Positions 44,345-56,713 of a stretch of DNA of 64,000 nt are shown piece after piece. The position numbers and the translations under genes were made by a program. This DNA comes from Hyposmocoma kahamanoa. Lineage: Eukaryota > Arthropoda > Insecta > Lepidoptera > Cosmopterigidae. The stretch covers positions 6,032,328 through 6,096,327 of the forward strand of contig NW_020656077.1 of assembly GCF_003589595.1 (NCBI RefSeq), given 5' to 3'. Under the pieces are notes generated by a model, which was not told the DNA's origin, did no database searches, and worked only from the letters and a program-made list of their open reading frames with translations. Position 1 is the stretch's first letter, and the number at the start of each line of letters is the position of its first letter.

Positions 44345-44690
44345 ATTAAAATTTTTATTGAATTGACATGAAATTTTTTCTCTTTGTGAAATTTATCCAC
44401 TAATTTGTTATAATTATTAATATAAAGATAACTAACTTCGAAAAAAATCCTGCGATCCAGCCGGATTCGAACAGACGTCTTCAAGCACTAACCACGCCAC
44501 GGAACGAACCAGCGAAACTCACGAATTCTTCTATGTGCTTCTTGTCGTGTCTTTGTATTTGGTTTTTTAACCACTTTTTAGCCGTAACGCCATCTACGAT
44601 AAATCTATGAAAGCATTTCGTCACCCAGTTAGATACCTTTACAGCTACCAGCCCCGGCTAGAGATGTCGCTAGTCGCTGTATTTAAATGT
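44345..44690 (-). repeat. SINE-1, longest copy
   Basis: Read on the minus strand: a 5' unit (AGCGACATCTCTAGCCGGGG, CTGGTAGCTGTAAAGGTATC), then a tRNA-like part (GGTTCGTTCCGTGGCGTGGT, GTTCGAATCCGGCTGGATC), then the body (TTATTAATAATTATAAC...) and the end CAATTCAATAAAAATTTTAA. This copy shows the order of parts in the family, about 345 bp. The tRNA-like unit is thus internal to the repeat. Confidence 0.8.
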
Positions 44691-45095
44691 TTGTTGAGTT
44701 GATATAAACATTTCTGTTTTGTGAATATTATCGTGTAATTATTAAATAATATTTCACGATACAACACTCGAATATTTTATAGTATTGCACAATAAAAAAT
44801 CGAATATTTAAACAAGAAAAATTGCCGCGGATATTAAATAGTGAACTAGTGTTCACCATCTAATTTCCGACAATGACCATTAACGCCAAATATGCAGATT
44901 CCTCTTATGATTCACACTTCGAAGCGCCGTTTTTAATACCATTACTACACTTATTGACAATATTAGGGTACGAATTACAAGTTTAAAAAAAATAATTTGA
45001 AATGTGGAATTAGATTACGGAAGTCATCCATTTCTTTCCATTCTTTCATAACCGATCGTTCGGAAATTGACTCTGGCTGAATCGATTATTACGTC

Positions 45096-45117
45096 ATATA
45101 TATATATATATATATTA
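45096..45117. repeat. (AT)n dinucleotide run
   Basis: About ten AT units in a row. A similar run at 20598-20619 directly precedes a SINE-2 copy, and a TAAG run lies at 17717-17736. Confidence 0.9.
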
Positions 45118-45536
45118 ATCACTCATGCATTCATTTATTGAATAAGCATCATGATTAAAGTAAAATCAATGGAATATCCACAGCATATGGGTGAAATCCC
45201 AGACAACATCTAGTCCCCCGGTAATGATAGGGAAAGGTGGAATGAAATCGTGTAATTCCTTCGCACAGACTCCGTACAACACACGCAATCCGTGCACCTA
45301 TAATATATAATCCTAAGACGTCTGGGACTCTAGCTGTTGCGCCTCTTCCACAGCCACTGCTGAGAGCACCTGACCTCCCTAATACATTTCCGTTTGTTGC
45401 TAACTCTGACTCTTTTCGCGCGAACGTTCCAGAGCATTTAATCCATACTTGTGTAATATACTCACTAATTGGTCTTTATATTTGTAAAATAAATAATTAA
45501 AATAGCCCTTAAGAAATAACATTTATGATGAGAAAT

Positions 45537-46314
45537 GGTCGGAAAAATGTGTTCCAAATCTACAGATACTGTATAGAGATAGCTACAAGGAGCGATATAG
45601 AGTTGTTAAAACCACCAAATATTAATTAATTACTGTTTTGTATTTCGGATTTCCAGAAATTGTTTTACTGCATCGTAGGTCAAAACTACTGACCTAGGAG
45701 ATCGAAGTTGGATTTCAGTGTAGTGCCTTGAAAAATACAGTAAATAACTGACCTTATGCTAAAGCAGAGAATAAAAAAGTAACGAGAATGGTAGCCCTAG
45801 CTTTAGATACCGCACCGCGCTCCGCACATTGACGGAACGGCGACATTTACTAACTTAAGAAATAAAATATTTACGAGGGACATTTTAGTTTGCATGAGAA
45901 TTGTTGTGATCGCGCTCTAAAAATATATTTTTTTAATTAAAAAACACAGTGCGTATGACAGACGTTCATAAATTCGAAATACTAGCAGAAATGTCGTATT
46001 TTAAAAGGAAAACGTTCACTCTAGATTATTTAAATACTTTTTATTAAAAAAAAGTGCTGGACGCTTAAACAAGACGAAGAAGTGCCATTTCTGCAACATT
46101 GCCCACCTATTTATAATAATATTTATTTATATTATTTCTGTATTTTATTTATATTATAAATATTTATAAGAGAGATTATAAGAGAGGAGTTTCTTTCATC
46201 TGGAAATCCTGAATTCGAAAAAGCAATTAATTAATATTTGGTGGTTTTAACAACTCTATGTCGCTCCTTGTAGCTATACATGCGTCTGTATATGTGGAAC
46301 ACCTTTTTCCGACC
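45537..46314. mobile_element. 778-bp element with inverted arms of about 130 bp
   Basis: The left arm begins GGTCGGAAAAATGTGTTCCA and contains CTACAAGGAGCGATATAGAG and CACCAAATATTAATTAATT. The right arm is its inverted counterpart (46195-46314), ending CACCTTTTTCCGACC. TGATGAGAAAT occurs just outside both ends. The middle, about 45670-46190, is AT-rich and has no convincing reading frame. I know no family for it. Confidence 0.75.
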
Positions 46315-46667
46315 ATTGATGATGAGAAATGGGCAGCTTATTAATGAGAACAAGCTATTCCGCGAAATGTCACGGTAGACGTCGTAAGGCGACGGGTGTC
46401 AACAACTCTGCACCCACGCATAACGTCTATATCCGTGCATCACCAAGAAACGTTAAGTATTTTTCAGGTAGTGTGTTTCTGGGAGCTGATTAATATTTTA
46501 TACCCTTTTTCTTTACACGCAGTTTACTTCAGTATAGACACAAAGTTGCTCTTACCACTGGGTTTCAGACTGCACTGCACCTGTATGTAAGCTCTCTTAG
46601 ACACAAGTCTTGCTGAATTAATAAAAGATTATTGTTAATAAGAGCTATTGTATTAGCAGTAAAGCTC

Positions 46668-46923
46668 CTTGTGAAAGAGTTCGTCCAGGGAAATCGGCCA
46701 CCTCACCTAATTCTGCCGTCAAGTAGTAATGTATGCATTACCTAGTAGACCCCTGCTGGTTAAATAACAGGCACATGGGACTTGTCAACTTGTATCTCAT
46801 GGTGACGAGTTCAGTAGCAGCGCCTCTCAGATCTTTGTGATTTAAAGCTCTGAGTGGCACTGTAACTGTTATGGACAAGCGTGTCGCTTACCACCGGGTG
46901 CACGAATTGTTCGTCCCGTCCCA
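46668..46923 (+). repeat. family B repeat, full length
   Basis: CTCCTTGTGAAAGAGTTCGT to CACGAATTGTTCGTCCCGTC, about 256 bp, with every family block present. It is the best copy for defining the element. Confidence 0.75.
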
Positions 46924-46947
46924 ATTTTAACTTGAAACTAGCCTTTA

Positions 46948-47402
46948 AATAATCTCAGTACAGAGTACTAAAAAAACCGACCTCAAAAGTACGTGGAATT
47001 ACGTCTATTTGCTAAGTTTTATTGAAATATTCCCTAGTTCGCCACTATACAGGACTTGATACTGGAGATAATAAAAATAGGTTCTCACTACGACACTACT
47101 CAAAGACTATGGAGAGAAAAACGCCTTGAATTGGAGAAATAGGAAAATCAACCATTAAAGTAATTGCTCCTAAATTAAAGTTAGGCGCTATTTATAAAAA
47201 TGAATTTTCATGCGTGAACACCCAACCTTCGAGGTGGATGATTTTCTTCAAAATGAAATGGGACCACTATGGAAGTACCCCCTTTCTAACAAAAAAAGAA
47301 TCATGAAAATCGATTCACAAATACCGGAGTTATCGCGTAACATACATACAAAAAAAAGAACAGTCGAATTGAGAACCTCCTCCTTTTTTGAAGTCCGTTA
47401 AA
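46948..47402 (-). repeat. family A repeat, near full length, minus strand
   Basis: It is strikingly similar to the copy at 43229-43698 over the whole length, including the CGACACTA and TTGAATTGGAGAAATAG blocks. The two derive from closely related sources. It starts 25 bases after a family B copy. Confidence 0.78.
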
Positions 47403-49355
47403 AAAAAAATTATTGGGACAATTACCATCTTGAAACAAGTTTCCCCGTTTTATGTAGTATGTACATAAAATAACACTTTTATAATAAGCGTGTAAATAAT
47501 TATTTTAAAACAATATAATGAATTTAAAAGAGTGCTTGAGACTGACATTTCAACACCCAGCTGAAAATATTGAAGCAAAAATTAAAATTTTACTATAGGT
47601 TCCTTTCATAATAATGAAGCACGGAATAAGGAAGGATTTTTCCACATTCATCCCCTAAGGGGAAAAAGAACCGCACACAAACACACCAGATGTGTATGGT
47701 GTATTCCAAATAAGACAAGTGAATAAATGCTTAAGCTTACGCTGTTATAGACGTTCGTAAATCGGATTTAATAATTTTTTGAAAATTAACTCTTTAAGGT
47801 CAAATAGGGAATGATTTTTTTCATCCCGTAATTTTTGACAATAGAAATGTCAAAATTTATCTTTAAGATCTTTATTGAAAATAATCAATACGAATTTAAA
47901 GTTTGAAGTCTGGTGAGCTATCTTATGAAAGGATTTTCTTATACCATTCCAAACATACTATTAGAGTGTAATTATTAAAAAAAAGACCATAGACAAAGGC
48001 ATCTTTGGAGATTTTAAGATGACACTTCTGAAATAATTTCGACTGAAAAGATAGTTCCATGATTTCTGTATAGTTTTTTTGACGTAGCATATTAATGTAA
48101 TAGAATAGAATGTTTATAATAATAGTATTTATTGTAAAATGGTATATTTTATAGATTTAGAAAAAAAATTGTGGCTATGTGGAAAGGTTAATTAGACTAA
48201 TGTAACTGAAAAATTAAATACAATATTTAGAATATTCTTTTTTCTTCTAATTTTGAATTTTTTGCGATGACAATGAACATGTTACTAATAGTAATAAGCG
48301 TATGGGAGAATAGTTTTTCGCGTGTATAATTTTACGTTTTGACGTTCTAGAGCACAGGTTCCCAACTTTGTTCGGTAAACCACGTAAATTTAAAAAAAAA
48401 AAAATTCTTTTATAATATTGACTTTTTTACAAATTCATCAACTATAACAATGTGTTTATATTGAAGTAGAGACGAAATAAGGGCCATCCATACCTGGCCG
48501 CTCATCAGGCAAATGGGCCCTACATCACTTTGAAATATCAACTATCGTTTGCTCTGATACGAGTATCACAAATTCGAAAGCTGAAATAGTACTGTGTCAA
48601 CAACTGACCTGTGTGTACGGACGTCTCCATATATTCCAAAAATATTCTGTATTTATTGTAATAAGGATAATATCTCTAACAATGGGGGCTGTTCTATTCG
48701 GTGGTGTGGGAAAAGCAGGAAAACATCTAACTACAAAACAAACGGAATCACATTTCATCGATAATTAAATATTAAATATGTAATTTTTAAATTTTTGTCC
48801 ATTATAGCAAAGCTCAAGTAAAACTTGTAAATTTGAAGGGAAACAATTGACGACATGTTTCGAATAGTTTTCAAACAAATTACATGACATTTCGTCTATA
48901 TTTCTGGTTATATACTTGACGAACAGATGACACAGTGCTACAGAGAGAAGGAAAATCTTCATAAAAAAAAAACGTTTAATAAGCAGTAAAGAAGAAGTTT
49001 CATAAACGCGCGTTTGCATCAAGCTAATTGTCGCCGTATGTTCTTATTCTTACTTTTGCCTCTACTTTAAAAAATTAAAATTACAGTTTCAACTTCTTTA
49101 TGAATTTATATACATGTATTTATTTTAAGAAAATATATTTTCTTGTAATAGTAATAGAATGTATTGACAATTCTCACTCACTAGACCCCGGGCTCATGAT
49201 GATTGGGCCTGATGTTTCTATTTCCATAAACAGATTAACGAGTTATATATATGAAGTGCTCGTGAGCATCACACTCTCGGGGATGCGATGAAGTCAGCCG
49301 AGAATTCATTGATATATTTACATTGAATGTTTATCACAAACTCAAACAATCTTTA
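47403..49355. other. gene-free AT-rich stretch
   Basis: Only minor items: a LINE-tail-like AATAGAATAGAATG at 48099-48112, and GCACAGGTTCCCAACTTTGT at 48352-48371, which resembles the end of some hAT-type elements but has no partner. The short frames here look like chance. Confidence 0.4.
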
Positions 49356-49469
49356 TTTTAACCGACGTCTAAAAAGAGGAGGTTCTCAATTCGACGGTTT
49401 TTTTTTGTGTATCTGTGAACCAATTTTCATGATTCTTTTTGTTGGAAAGAAGGTACCTCAGCATTGGAT

Positions 49470-49830
49470 TCAATAGACAAGCGTGACAAGAGGCTTATAG
49501 GTGACTCGGAATTAGTAGAGGCGAAGCTACAGAGCCTTGAACACCGCCGTAAAGTTGCTTGCTTATCGGTATTTTACAGGATATATCAAGGAGAGTGTGC
49601 GATGGAATTACACGATTTAATTCCGCCTTCCCCTTTCCATCGCCGGGGGACTAGACGTAAACTTGTATTCCACACCTATGTTGTGGATATTTCAAAGATC
49701 GCACGAAGCGTTATGTTTCCACATTCATTTGGCCAGGGCTATGGAGTGGAATTCCCTGCCTGTATATTGTTCCCTGAACGTTATAACTTGGAAAGGTCCA
49801 AGGTTCAAGGCTAGAGTGAATAGGCATTAT
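49470..49830 (+). pseudogene. LINE ORF2 C-terminal fragment, copy 1
   Basis: A frame from 49464 reads DSIDKRDKRLIGDSELVEAK, LQSLEHRRKVACLSVFYRIY, QGECAMELHDLIPPSPFHRR. It then shifts, near WNSLPVYC, into a frame ending FKARVNRHYLGVYAPSSS. This is the C-terminal region of an insect non-LTR retrotransposon polymerase. It lies inside a split family A repeat. A shorter, rearranged copy is at 57477-57830. Confidence 0.75.
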
Positions 49831-50084
49831 TTAGGTGTGTATGCTCCATCGTCGAGTGTTTGGTGCCAAAGTCGCTGCATAAGTGGGAAAAAAATATTCC
49901 CGCTCCTCCAACCGATCGGAGTTCCGGTCGGAGGAAAGGGAACATCCTGTTATTTTAAGTAAGAGAAGTATTGTAACATGAATTGCTATAACATTGCGTA
50001 AAATTACATAATGTATTACCTGACGATATATAAATGTTACCTACGTTTAGATTAAAAAAAAACTATTTGAATAAAATTAAAATT

Positions 50085-50262
50085 GCGAAAAAAAAAGAAA
50101 TTGTGTCAAGTTGTACCTTTGTTTCCTGGCACTGATGGCATCAATAGATTGGCCGATATCAAAATTTCTACAGGAATTGTAAGAAGATCCTTTTCAAAAA
50201 TTTGTCCACTTCCTGAAGCAAGTATTACTGGTACAAAGGCAATCTTTCAACCGCCGGCGGAA
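50085..50262 (+). pseudogene. BEL/Pao retrotransposon integrase C-terminal fragment (DUF5641-like)
   Basis: The frame at 50083-50295 contains QVVPLFPGTDGINRLADIKI, STGIVRRSFSKICPLPEAS. This matches the pattern that closes many BEL/Pao pol proteins: a hydrophobic-PG.DG..R...I.T..G...R...K.CPLP block. Only about 60 codons remain, and it is embedded between the two parts of a family A repeat. The identification rests on this motif alone. Confidence 0.55.
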
Positions 50263-50578
50263 TGTTCACGCACGAAGACTTATTTTTATAAATAGCGCGT
50301 AAATTTTTATTTTAATGATTGATTTTGCTATGCTCCAACTGGAAGCGTTTTTCTCTCAATATACTTTAAGCAGTGAGCACCAATTGTTATTATCTCCTTT
50401 GTTAAGTCTCGTATACTGGCGAACTAGAAGATGCATCCGGTTTGCGCACTTTCCGTTAACCGATTTCAATAAAACCTGATGTAATTCCACGAGCTTTTGA
50501 GGTCGGTTTTTTTAGTACGTACTCTGTACTGACATTATTTCGTAAAAAGTATGAGACTATCATTAGTAGTGATAAACA

Positions 50579-50808
50579 AAACAGTACAGAGTACTTAAAA
50601 AGCCGACCTCAAATGAATGACTATTCATCCCTTAGTTTTCCACCCTTAGAGGTGAAATATTTTCTTCAAATTTAAATGGGACTACAACTTTTCTTCCCAA
50701 CAAAAAAGAATCATCAAAATCGGTTCACAAATGCCGAGTTATCGCGTAACATACATAAAAATAGCACAAGTCGAATTGAGAACCTCCACATTTTTCAAAG
50801 TCGGTTAA
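50579..50808 (-). repeat. family A repeat, minus strand
   Basis: AACAGTACAGAGTACTTAAA to CAAAGTCGGTTAAAAA is family A in reverse, internally shortened. With the 3' half at 50263-50545 it makes an inverted pair around a 35-base spacer. Confidence 0.7.
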
Positions 50809-51284
50809 AAATACCATGATATTCAATAAAATAAAATATTGAAACTCGTCCAATATTTAAAATAGACGCAATAGGTAAAAAGAAATAATAAAACTAACAT
50901 TAATAATGTTATTTTCATAATAGTAACTTGCACCATAGCACCGAGGCGGGGCAACCTACCTTTCTTGTTTGCGCAATTCATCGCTCAGTATTAATCGACT
51001 TGATATGCTATGCAAATTCGCGTAATTGAAACGATAGCGAACGTGGCCGTTTTTCAGAGAAGGGAAAAAGAATCGGTAGCCAGTAATTAACTATACATGA
51101 GGACTCGGCGTTGGCAACTTGACGCGAACAAAATAGCCAGCCGTTTAAGTCTTTTTTTTAATGACTGGAAATGTTGGTGCGGGTTGGGTATTTTATTATA
51201 CCTCGATTTCAAAGCATTACATGCCGATTTACCTGTTGCACTGCATCATCTAGTCTATAAAAGTGGCGCACGCGTTCTTTATGA

Positions 51285-51502
51285 TACCAACGGGACGAAC
51301 AAGCCGTGCGCTTAGCTTAAAACATAAAGATCTCAGAGGCACTGCCACTGCTCCCGTTGATAAGTCTCACGTACCTGTAATTTCACCAGCACCCTTACCC
51401 TTCGAAACCGGAACGCAGTAATGCTCACATTTTTATCTGGCGGCAGGAATAGGTAAGGTGGCAGTATTTCCTTGAACAAATTCTTTCTCAAGTAACTCTA
51501 GT
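51285..51502 (-). repeat. family B repeat, minus strand
   Basis: ACGGGACGAACAAGCCGTGC to GAATAGGTAAGGTGGCAGTA and AAATTCTTTCTCAAGTAACT is family B in reverse. Confidence 0.7.
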
Positions 51503-51511
51503 GCAGTAAAA

Positions 51512-51650
51512 ATAGTAAATTGGAGCGACGTGATGCTGCAGCTGCGCTTCTAAATATTGTATGAAAATTAGTACTTAGAAGTGGCGCGGTTGCAGCGTCA
51601 TAGACACACTACTGCAGCGCTTCTACAAGAGTCCAATTTGAAGTTGTCCT
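51512..51650. repeat. second copy of the GCTGCAGCTGCGCTTC repeat
   Basis: It starts right after the family B copy and shares GCTGCAGCTGCGCTTCTAAA with 8220-8440. AAATTGGA near the left and TCCAATTT near 51633 may be remains of inverted ends. Confidence 0.5.
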
Positions 51651-52379
51651 AAAACCCCATGTGAAATAAACTTTTGTGAAATTATCAATTTTGTCTATTG
51701 AAATATTACAAAGCAACAAAATATTGACATCAAGATGAACCTTGGAACGGCCATCAATGTGTGAGATCAATTGATGAAATCGGGAGAGAATGCGGGCGAG
51801 TTTGTCAATGATGATCGATTTACGAGTAAACGACAGACAATACACCTAATCATGTGTAATTTAGTCAATGATGTTATATTGTTATACTATGAATCATAGT
51901 AATTAGATATCCAAAATAAACAAAAGGGGATAACCGAGCAGAAAATACATTATATTAGTTTAAGTTTAGTTTAGTTAAAAACATAACTTTTCAAATATAA
52001 TCTGATAAAACTTAGAACAGTTCACATTTAGCAGTATGTATTTTAACTTAATTTCGTTTAAGAAAGACGTAAATACTTTTGTGACACAGGGATGTGTTAC
52101 CACAATCGGGAGCAAAGATATTTTTTGTGCCGCCATTTTGTCGTGTCTTAAATATCTTTCGTGCTTCGTTTCTCGTAATCGAATGTTTTCTTGTCTCCGC
52201 AGTGTTTGTTAAATAACTGTGTGTTGTTGTTAAAGCTTTAGCTTTACATATTTTGTAATGAATAATTAAAATTGCAGAAAATGAGAACGTTGTCCTTTTC
52301 CGATTTCGTTAAAAATAGAAGGTTTAGCACACCTGCATTCACACTTTGATAATGACATTTCTTTGTTTATATTTTGAAC

Positions 52380-52606
52380 TGCCTCTGTGGCTGAACTGTT
52401 AACATGCCGGCCGGACTGCCACGCAGAGGTCCTAGGTTCGATTCCCGGGCCGGGAGCAATATTTGTAAGGCCTACATTTATTTCTCTCGTGAGTTTGTGT
52501 GTAATCTGTGATTGTCTATGTGTGTGTCCATGGCACTCGCGCCACAGGGTCTCCCTAGTGCGGGGCTATGTTGAGTGTGTGCGTTTTTATTATTTATTAT
52601 TATCTG
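52380..52606 (+). repeat. SINE-2, full length
   Basis: TGCCTCTGTGGCTGAACTGT forms the box A region and GGTCCTAGGTTCGATTCCC the box B. It has the same body as the copy at 20622 and a TTATTATTTATTATTAT tail. Confidence 0.88.
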
Positions 52607-54992
52607 ATTATGATTCATACTTATTGTAGATATTGTTGTATCAAAGTGACCTATTATTCTAAATATATTTTTCAGGGAAAAAAAACCCCCAAACCGTGTT
52701 TAATTTGTCAAATTTCTAAAACAAAATTATTGTCCAATTTATTGTTTAAAATAGACATCGTTTGTAGAGAAAGTGGAAATTAACATACGTAACATTTTTG
52801 GACAACACGATGCGCCGAACTTTGACGCTAAAAATAATCAAAACGCGGCTGGATCTCATCGTAGTCGCCAGTGACATTTCTGGTGACGTGAATGAAGATT
52901 TTAACTAACCGAGGAAGTTCTGTAAGAATTTTAACTGGTCTTTAATTTTTTCGTTGCATCAAATTGTGGTAAAAAGCACTTTATTGCACCGTTTGCAGAA
53001 AAACTTTTTAATGAAACTAAATTGAAAAATAGGAAATCAAATTGTTTGTTCGCAGGTACAAATAGTTTACTCATGACATTAACCAACTGTTCGAAGCACT
53101 AACAGGTAACAGTTGAATGGTTAAATACGGGCTAAATTAATTAAGATCTGCGTTTGTCCAGTAAGAAAACCATAGTTGCTGGAGAAACTAGATACTGTTA
53201 CACGATTGATATTGACTTTAAATTGCTCCAAGCGCTAATGAGATTCTCAAAATAATATGATTTAGCTCTACACGAAGAACCGAGTCGGTTTAGTGAGAAA
53301 ATCAATATTGAACGTGAGAGAAGCTACTGTTACATAAATCATATTGACTTTGTTAAAGTAATATAATAACAAGCCCAAATAAAACGCAGTCTCTTCTGTT
53401 AACGCCAACGTATAAATTACAGCAAATGTTAAAAGACCGCCGGCTTTGCGGTTATCTTCGTCGTTTCAGTATACTCGTAGAAGTAAAGGGGGGACATGGG
53501 GACCTTTGTTGCTTGGTCTTTGTATAGTAAAGAGAAATAAAAAAGTAAGTCACGTGTAAAGCAAAAACGTAATGACCCGTGCTTGTGCGCGGGTCGCTTG
53601 GCATTAGACGTTCACCAAAATAAGACTGGAGGCCAGTTAATGGAAAAAAGTCCTGTTGTATCTTAGTCATGGTACCCAATATTTAACTGTGCTTCCGTAG
53701 TCGTGGTTGCATGAAGTTATAATCTTTATTCAGCAAACTTGTTTTATGGTTGAAAATCTTTTAAGTGGGTGTTGGGTGAATTCTTAAATAATACCGCATT
53801 TTAAAATGTTACTCCCAGGGATGGGCAGTGGGTTAAAACCCAATCAACCCGCCCGAGTTTCAAACGGATTTTTATCCATTTCTCAAAATCGTGGACGGAA
53901 ACTGCGAATACGGAATTTGGTACAAAATTCCATGCTTATTACAAATTTCGAAGATAATTTTGACATCGTGAACATTGATGTACATCAGGAGATGCGGCTC
54001 ACAGTTCATAACGTATACGCCATTGTGCCGTGATATGTTATAGTAAAACATTTCTCAGTTTCCATGAATGTTTTTGTAGTAAATAGATATATTACATTTC
54101 AACAACATCAGCTATAAACGTTTTACGCATAGCCGAAACTGTATTACGACGTATCACATTAAAAAAAGATACGGATCCTGTATACATTCCACGTAATAAC
54201 GAAAAACACCCAACGCAACTTCTAGAAATATTATTCGAATGTAGTAATTTTTATTTTAAAAAATTAACCGACTTCACACTTTGCTTATGTAAGTATTACA
54301 TTGAATTATTTCATTTCATTTACTAACAAAAGATTCAATGAATATCCTTTACACATTTAATCTATTTCAAAAACTTGCACTGAAAAACATTAAACAGAGG
54401 TTATAAATATTGAACGGAAACTGTTTAAAAATAATAACATTTATGGTATTATTTATTTTATAAATGTCAATTTGTCATTAATTCTCAATGTTTTCCTTTA
54501 CTGTTTTTATAGTCTGAGGAAAAAGTTTATTATCACTGCTTGTTTCTTTTCTAATTCTAAAAAAAATATACCTACCTAAATCGAATATGAAATTTATAAA
54601 TAGGACATGAAACGACGCGCAACACAGAAGAGGTGCGTGTCGTTAGCCAATAGTATTTCGAAGTTTTGAGTAAGCATCGTCGGAATGTCAACAAAAATAA
54701 ATTCCATTGGTTAATGACGTTTCATTAAAGAATCACGTTTCATTTCACAGCTCTTCTACGAACCACTTTGGTAGAAAACGGACCTAACAACAACATAACA
54801 CATATTTAGCAATAGAGATTGCTAAAACTTGCAGACTGTCTCGATCTTATGATGTTTGAAATAAATTCATTCTTCTCGGGGGAATCTGCCTTACGAATGA
54901 GCTGTTTAATGATGTTGATTCCAAGTGTAATTTTGTTTACCGATAAAATGAAGATTATTTGACTTTGACATAGTAACAGTAGAGTTAGTTGT
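52607..54992. other. gene-free stretch
   Basis: No recognised repeat and no frame I can support. The frames at 53452-53679 and 53806-54033 have no family features. Confidence 0.4.
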
Positions 54993-55205
54993 TCCTTATG
55001 AAAGAGTTCGTCTAGGGAAGTACTGCCACCTTACCTATTTCAGCCGTCATGCAGTAATGTGACCATTACTGCTTTCCGGTTTCGGGCACAGTGGCAGTGT
55101 CCCTAAGATCTTTGCCATTAAAAGCTCTGAGTGACACTGCAACTGTTATGGATAGGTATGTCGCTTACCACCAGGGTCACGACTTGTTCGTCTCGTAGCT
55201 TGGTG
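54993..55205 (+). repeat. family B repeat, internally shortened
   Basis: CTTATGAAAGAGTTCGTCTA, TACTGCCACCTTACCTATTT and GCTTACCACCAGGGTCACGA to TTGTTCGTCTCGT. The part with GGTGAAATTACAGGCACATG is missing. Confidence 0.72.
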
Positions 55206-56440
55206 TTATAAAAAAATACCACCATACAGCGACACTTTTAGCTTGAATAAAGCACCCATCTTCTTACGTACAAGTTATCTCGGTAGAGTTTCCCTTGCTC
55301 TTTTCATCGCTATATGCTTAGTTCAAAATCTTAGCATTCTGCATTACTGCGTTATTGTACAAAGGCAGCGATTTGTATATTGAACTACAAGTGATGACTG
55401 CGATGCCAGTCCTATCTCTCTAGTCTAGATAGCCTAAATATGGCACGTACGCAATGATGATTATTCTACTCCAGTAACATTACAATAAACAATTTGATAA
55501 AATGCTGAGGAAGCCAGATAGATTAATAAAATTAACCCTCAGTTCCAAAATAATTGATATCGTGATCACCGGATCGGGCACGCCAAGGCCGAGGCACACG
55601 TGGGCCGTGAGACACTCAAATCACACGTTCGCATTACACACAGATTATCTGCGCTTGCGCAGACCGACTGCCCAGACTTGATCACACCAAAAGTTTGTCT
55701 TTTATCTTTTTTTACAAATGTGCAGTGTGTGTATTAATGCGTAGTAAGTAAATAATGGATCATTTGACTTCAACGATGTTAAGTTTGTTAATGCAACATA
55801 GTTCACTAAATTTTCCAAATGGAAGAGGTTATAATATACAAAAATACGTTTATTATTTCAATGTAAGTTACGACAAAATGGTCTCTATGTATCTAAAAGG
55901 ACATTTTGTGTGTCTTTTTGTTGTTAACTCATGATGGAAAAATAACATTCTCGGTTACCAAACCGCATGAAATGGAGTCCCCACAAAAAAAAATAGCCTA
56001 TCATAAATTTTGAGAGATACGAGATTGACAAAGAGAATAAGTAACAATCAGTTTTCTTCAACGTTCAAAATTAATTTACTAACTACTTAATTACTTTAAA
56101 AGTTAACTTACTGGTTGTTAACAAACTGAGTCGAAGTCAATGTTCGATGAATCACCAAGAGTCACGGCCCTCGATGTACTCCCGTGCTAAATAAGGTAAC
56201 ATAAGCTTTATTATTGTTGTAATAAGGGCGTAACTAAACAATGGTGTTGTGGTTTTGTCAACAAAACGAGATTCAAGGACTGATTCAATCATTACCATTA
56301 GTTGGGAGTTTAGTACGTTACGTTAGGTAGACAAAATCACTATTGCTTATCAGTAATCACCAGAGATTGGAACAGGTAGAGTACATTTAGCATCTCTGAC
56401 CATTTACTTACCATTTCTGAAGGAGGAGAGGTGACGGTGA
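55206..56440. other. gene-free stretch with a GC-rich patch
   Basis: 55560-55680 is CpG-containing, with an E-box-like CACACGTGGG and GCGCTTGCGCAGACC. Two frames are open across it for about 40 codons without recognisable content. Confidence 0.35.
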
Positions 56441-56713
56441 TACATAATCTCAGTACAGAGAGAGAGAGAGTAAAAAAACCGACCTCAAATTACATCAATT
56501 TGCCAAGTTCTATTGAAATCTGTTACATAAAGTGCGCGAAACCGGATTTATTAGTTTGCCACTCTTAGAGGTGGAATATTTTTTTCAAATTCAAATGGGA
56601 CCAATACGACGGTACCCTCTTTCCAACAAAAAAAATAATAAATCGCGTAACATGCACACGAAAAAAGCATACAGTCGAATTCAGAACCTTCTCCTTTTTT
56701 GAAGTCGTTTAAA
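56441..56713 (-). repeat. family A repeat, minus strand
   Basis: CATAATCTCAGTACAGAGAG starts it, with an (AG)n expansion in the GTACTCTGTACT block, and it ends TTTTTTGAAGTCGTTTAAAA. The middle is shortened. Confidence 0.7.

Larger units (their letters stand above)
49356..50545 (+). repeat. family A repeat split by LINE and BEL/Pao pieces
   Basis: The 5' part (AACCGACGTCTAAAAAGAGG to GGAAAGAAGGTACCTCAGCA) occupies 49356-49468. The 3' part resumes around 50263 at GTTCACGCACGAAGACTTAT and runs to GAGGTCGGTTTTTTTAGTAC by 50520. Between them, 49470-50262 holds a LINE end and a BEL/Pao fragment, so these arrived inside the A repeat. Confidence 0.7.

Noticed and set aside
48352..48371. Left end of a hAT transposon (GCACAGGTTCCCAACTTTGT)
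   Set aside because: No matching right end or 8-bp duplication could be found nearby.
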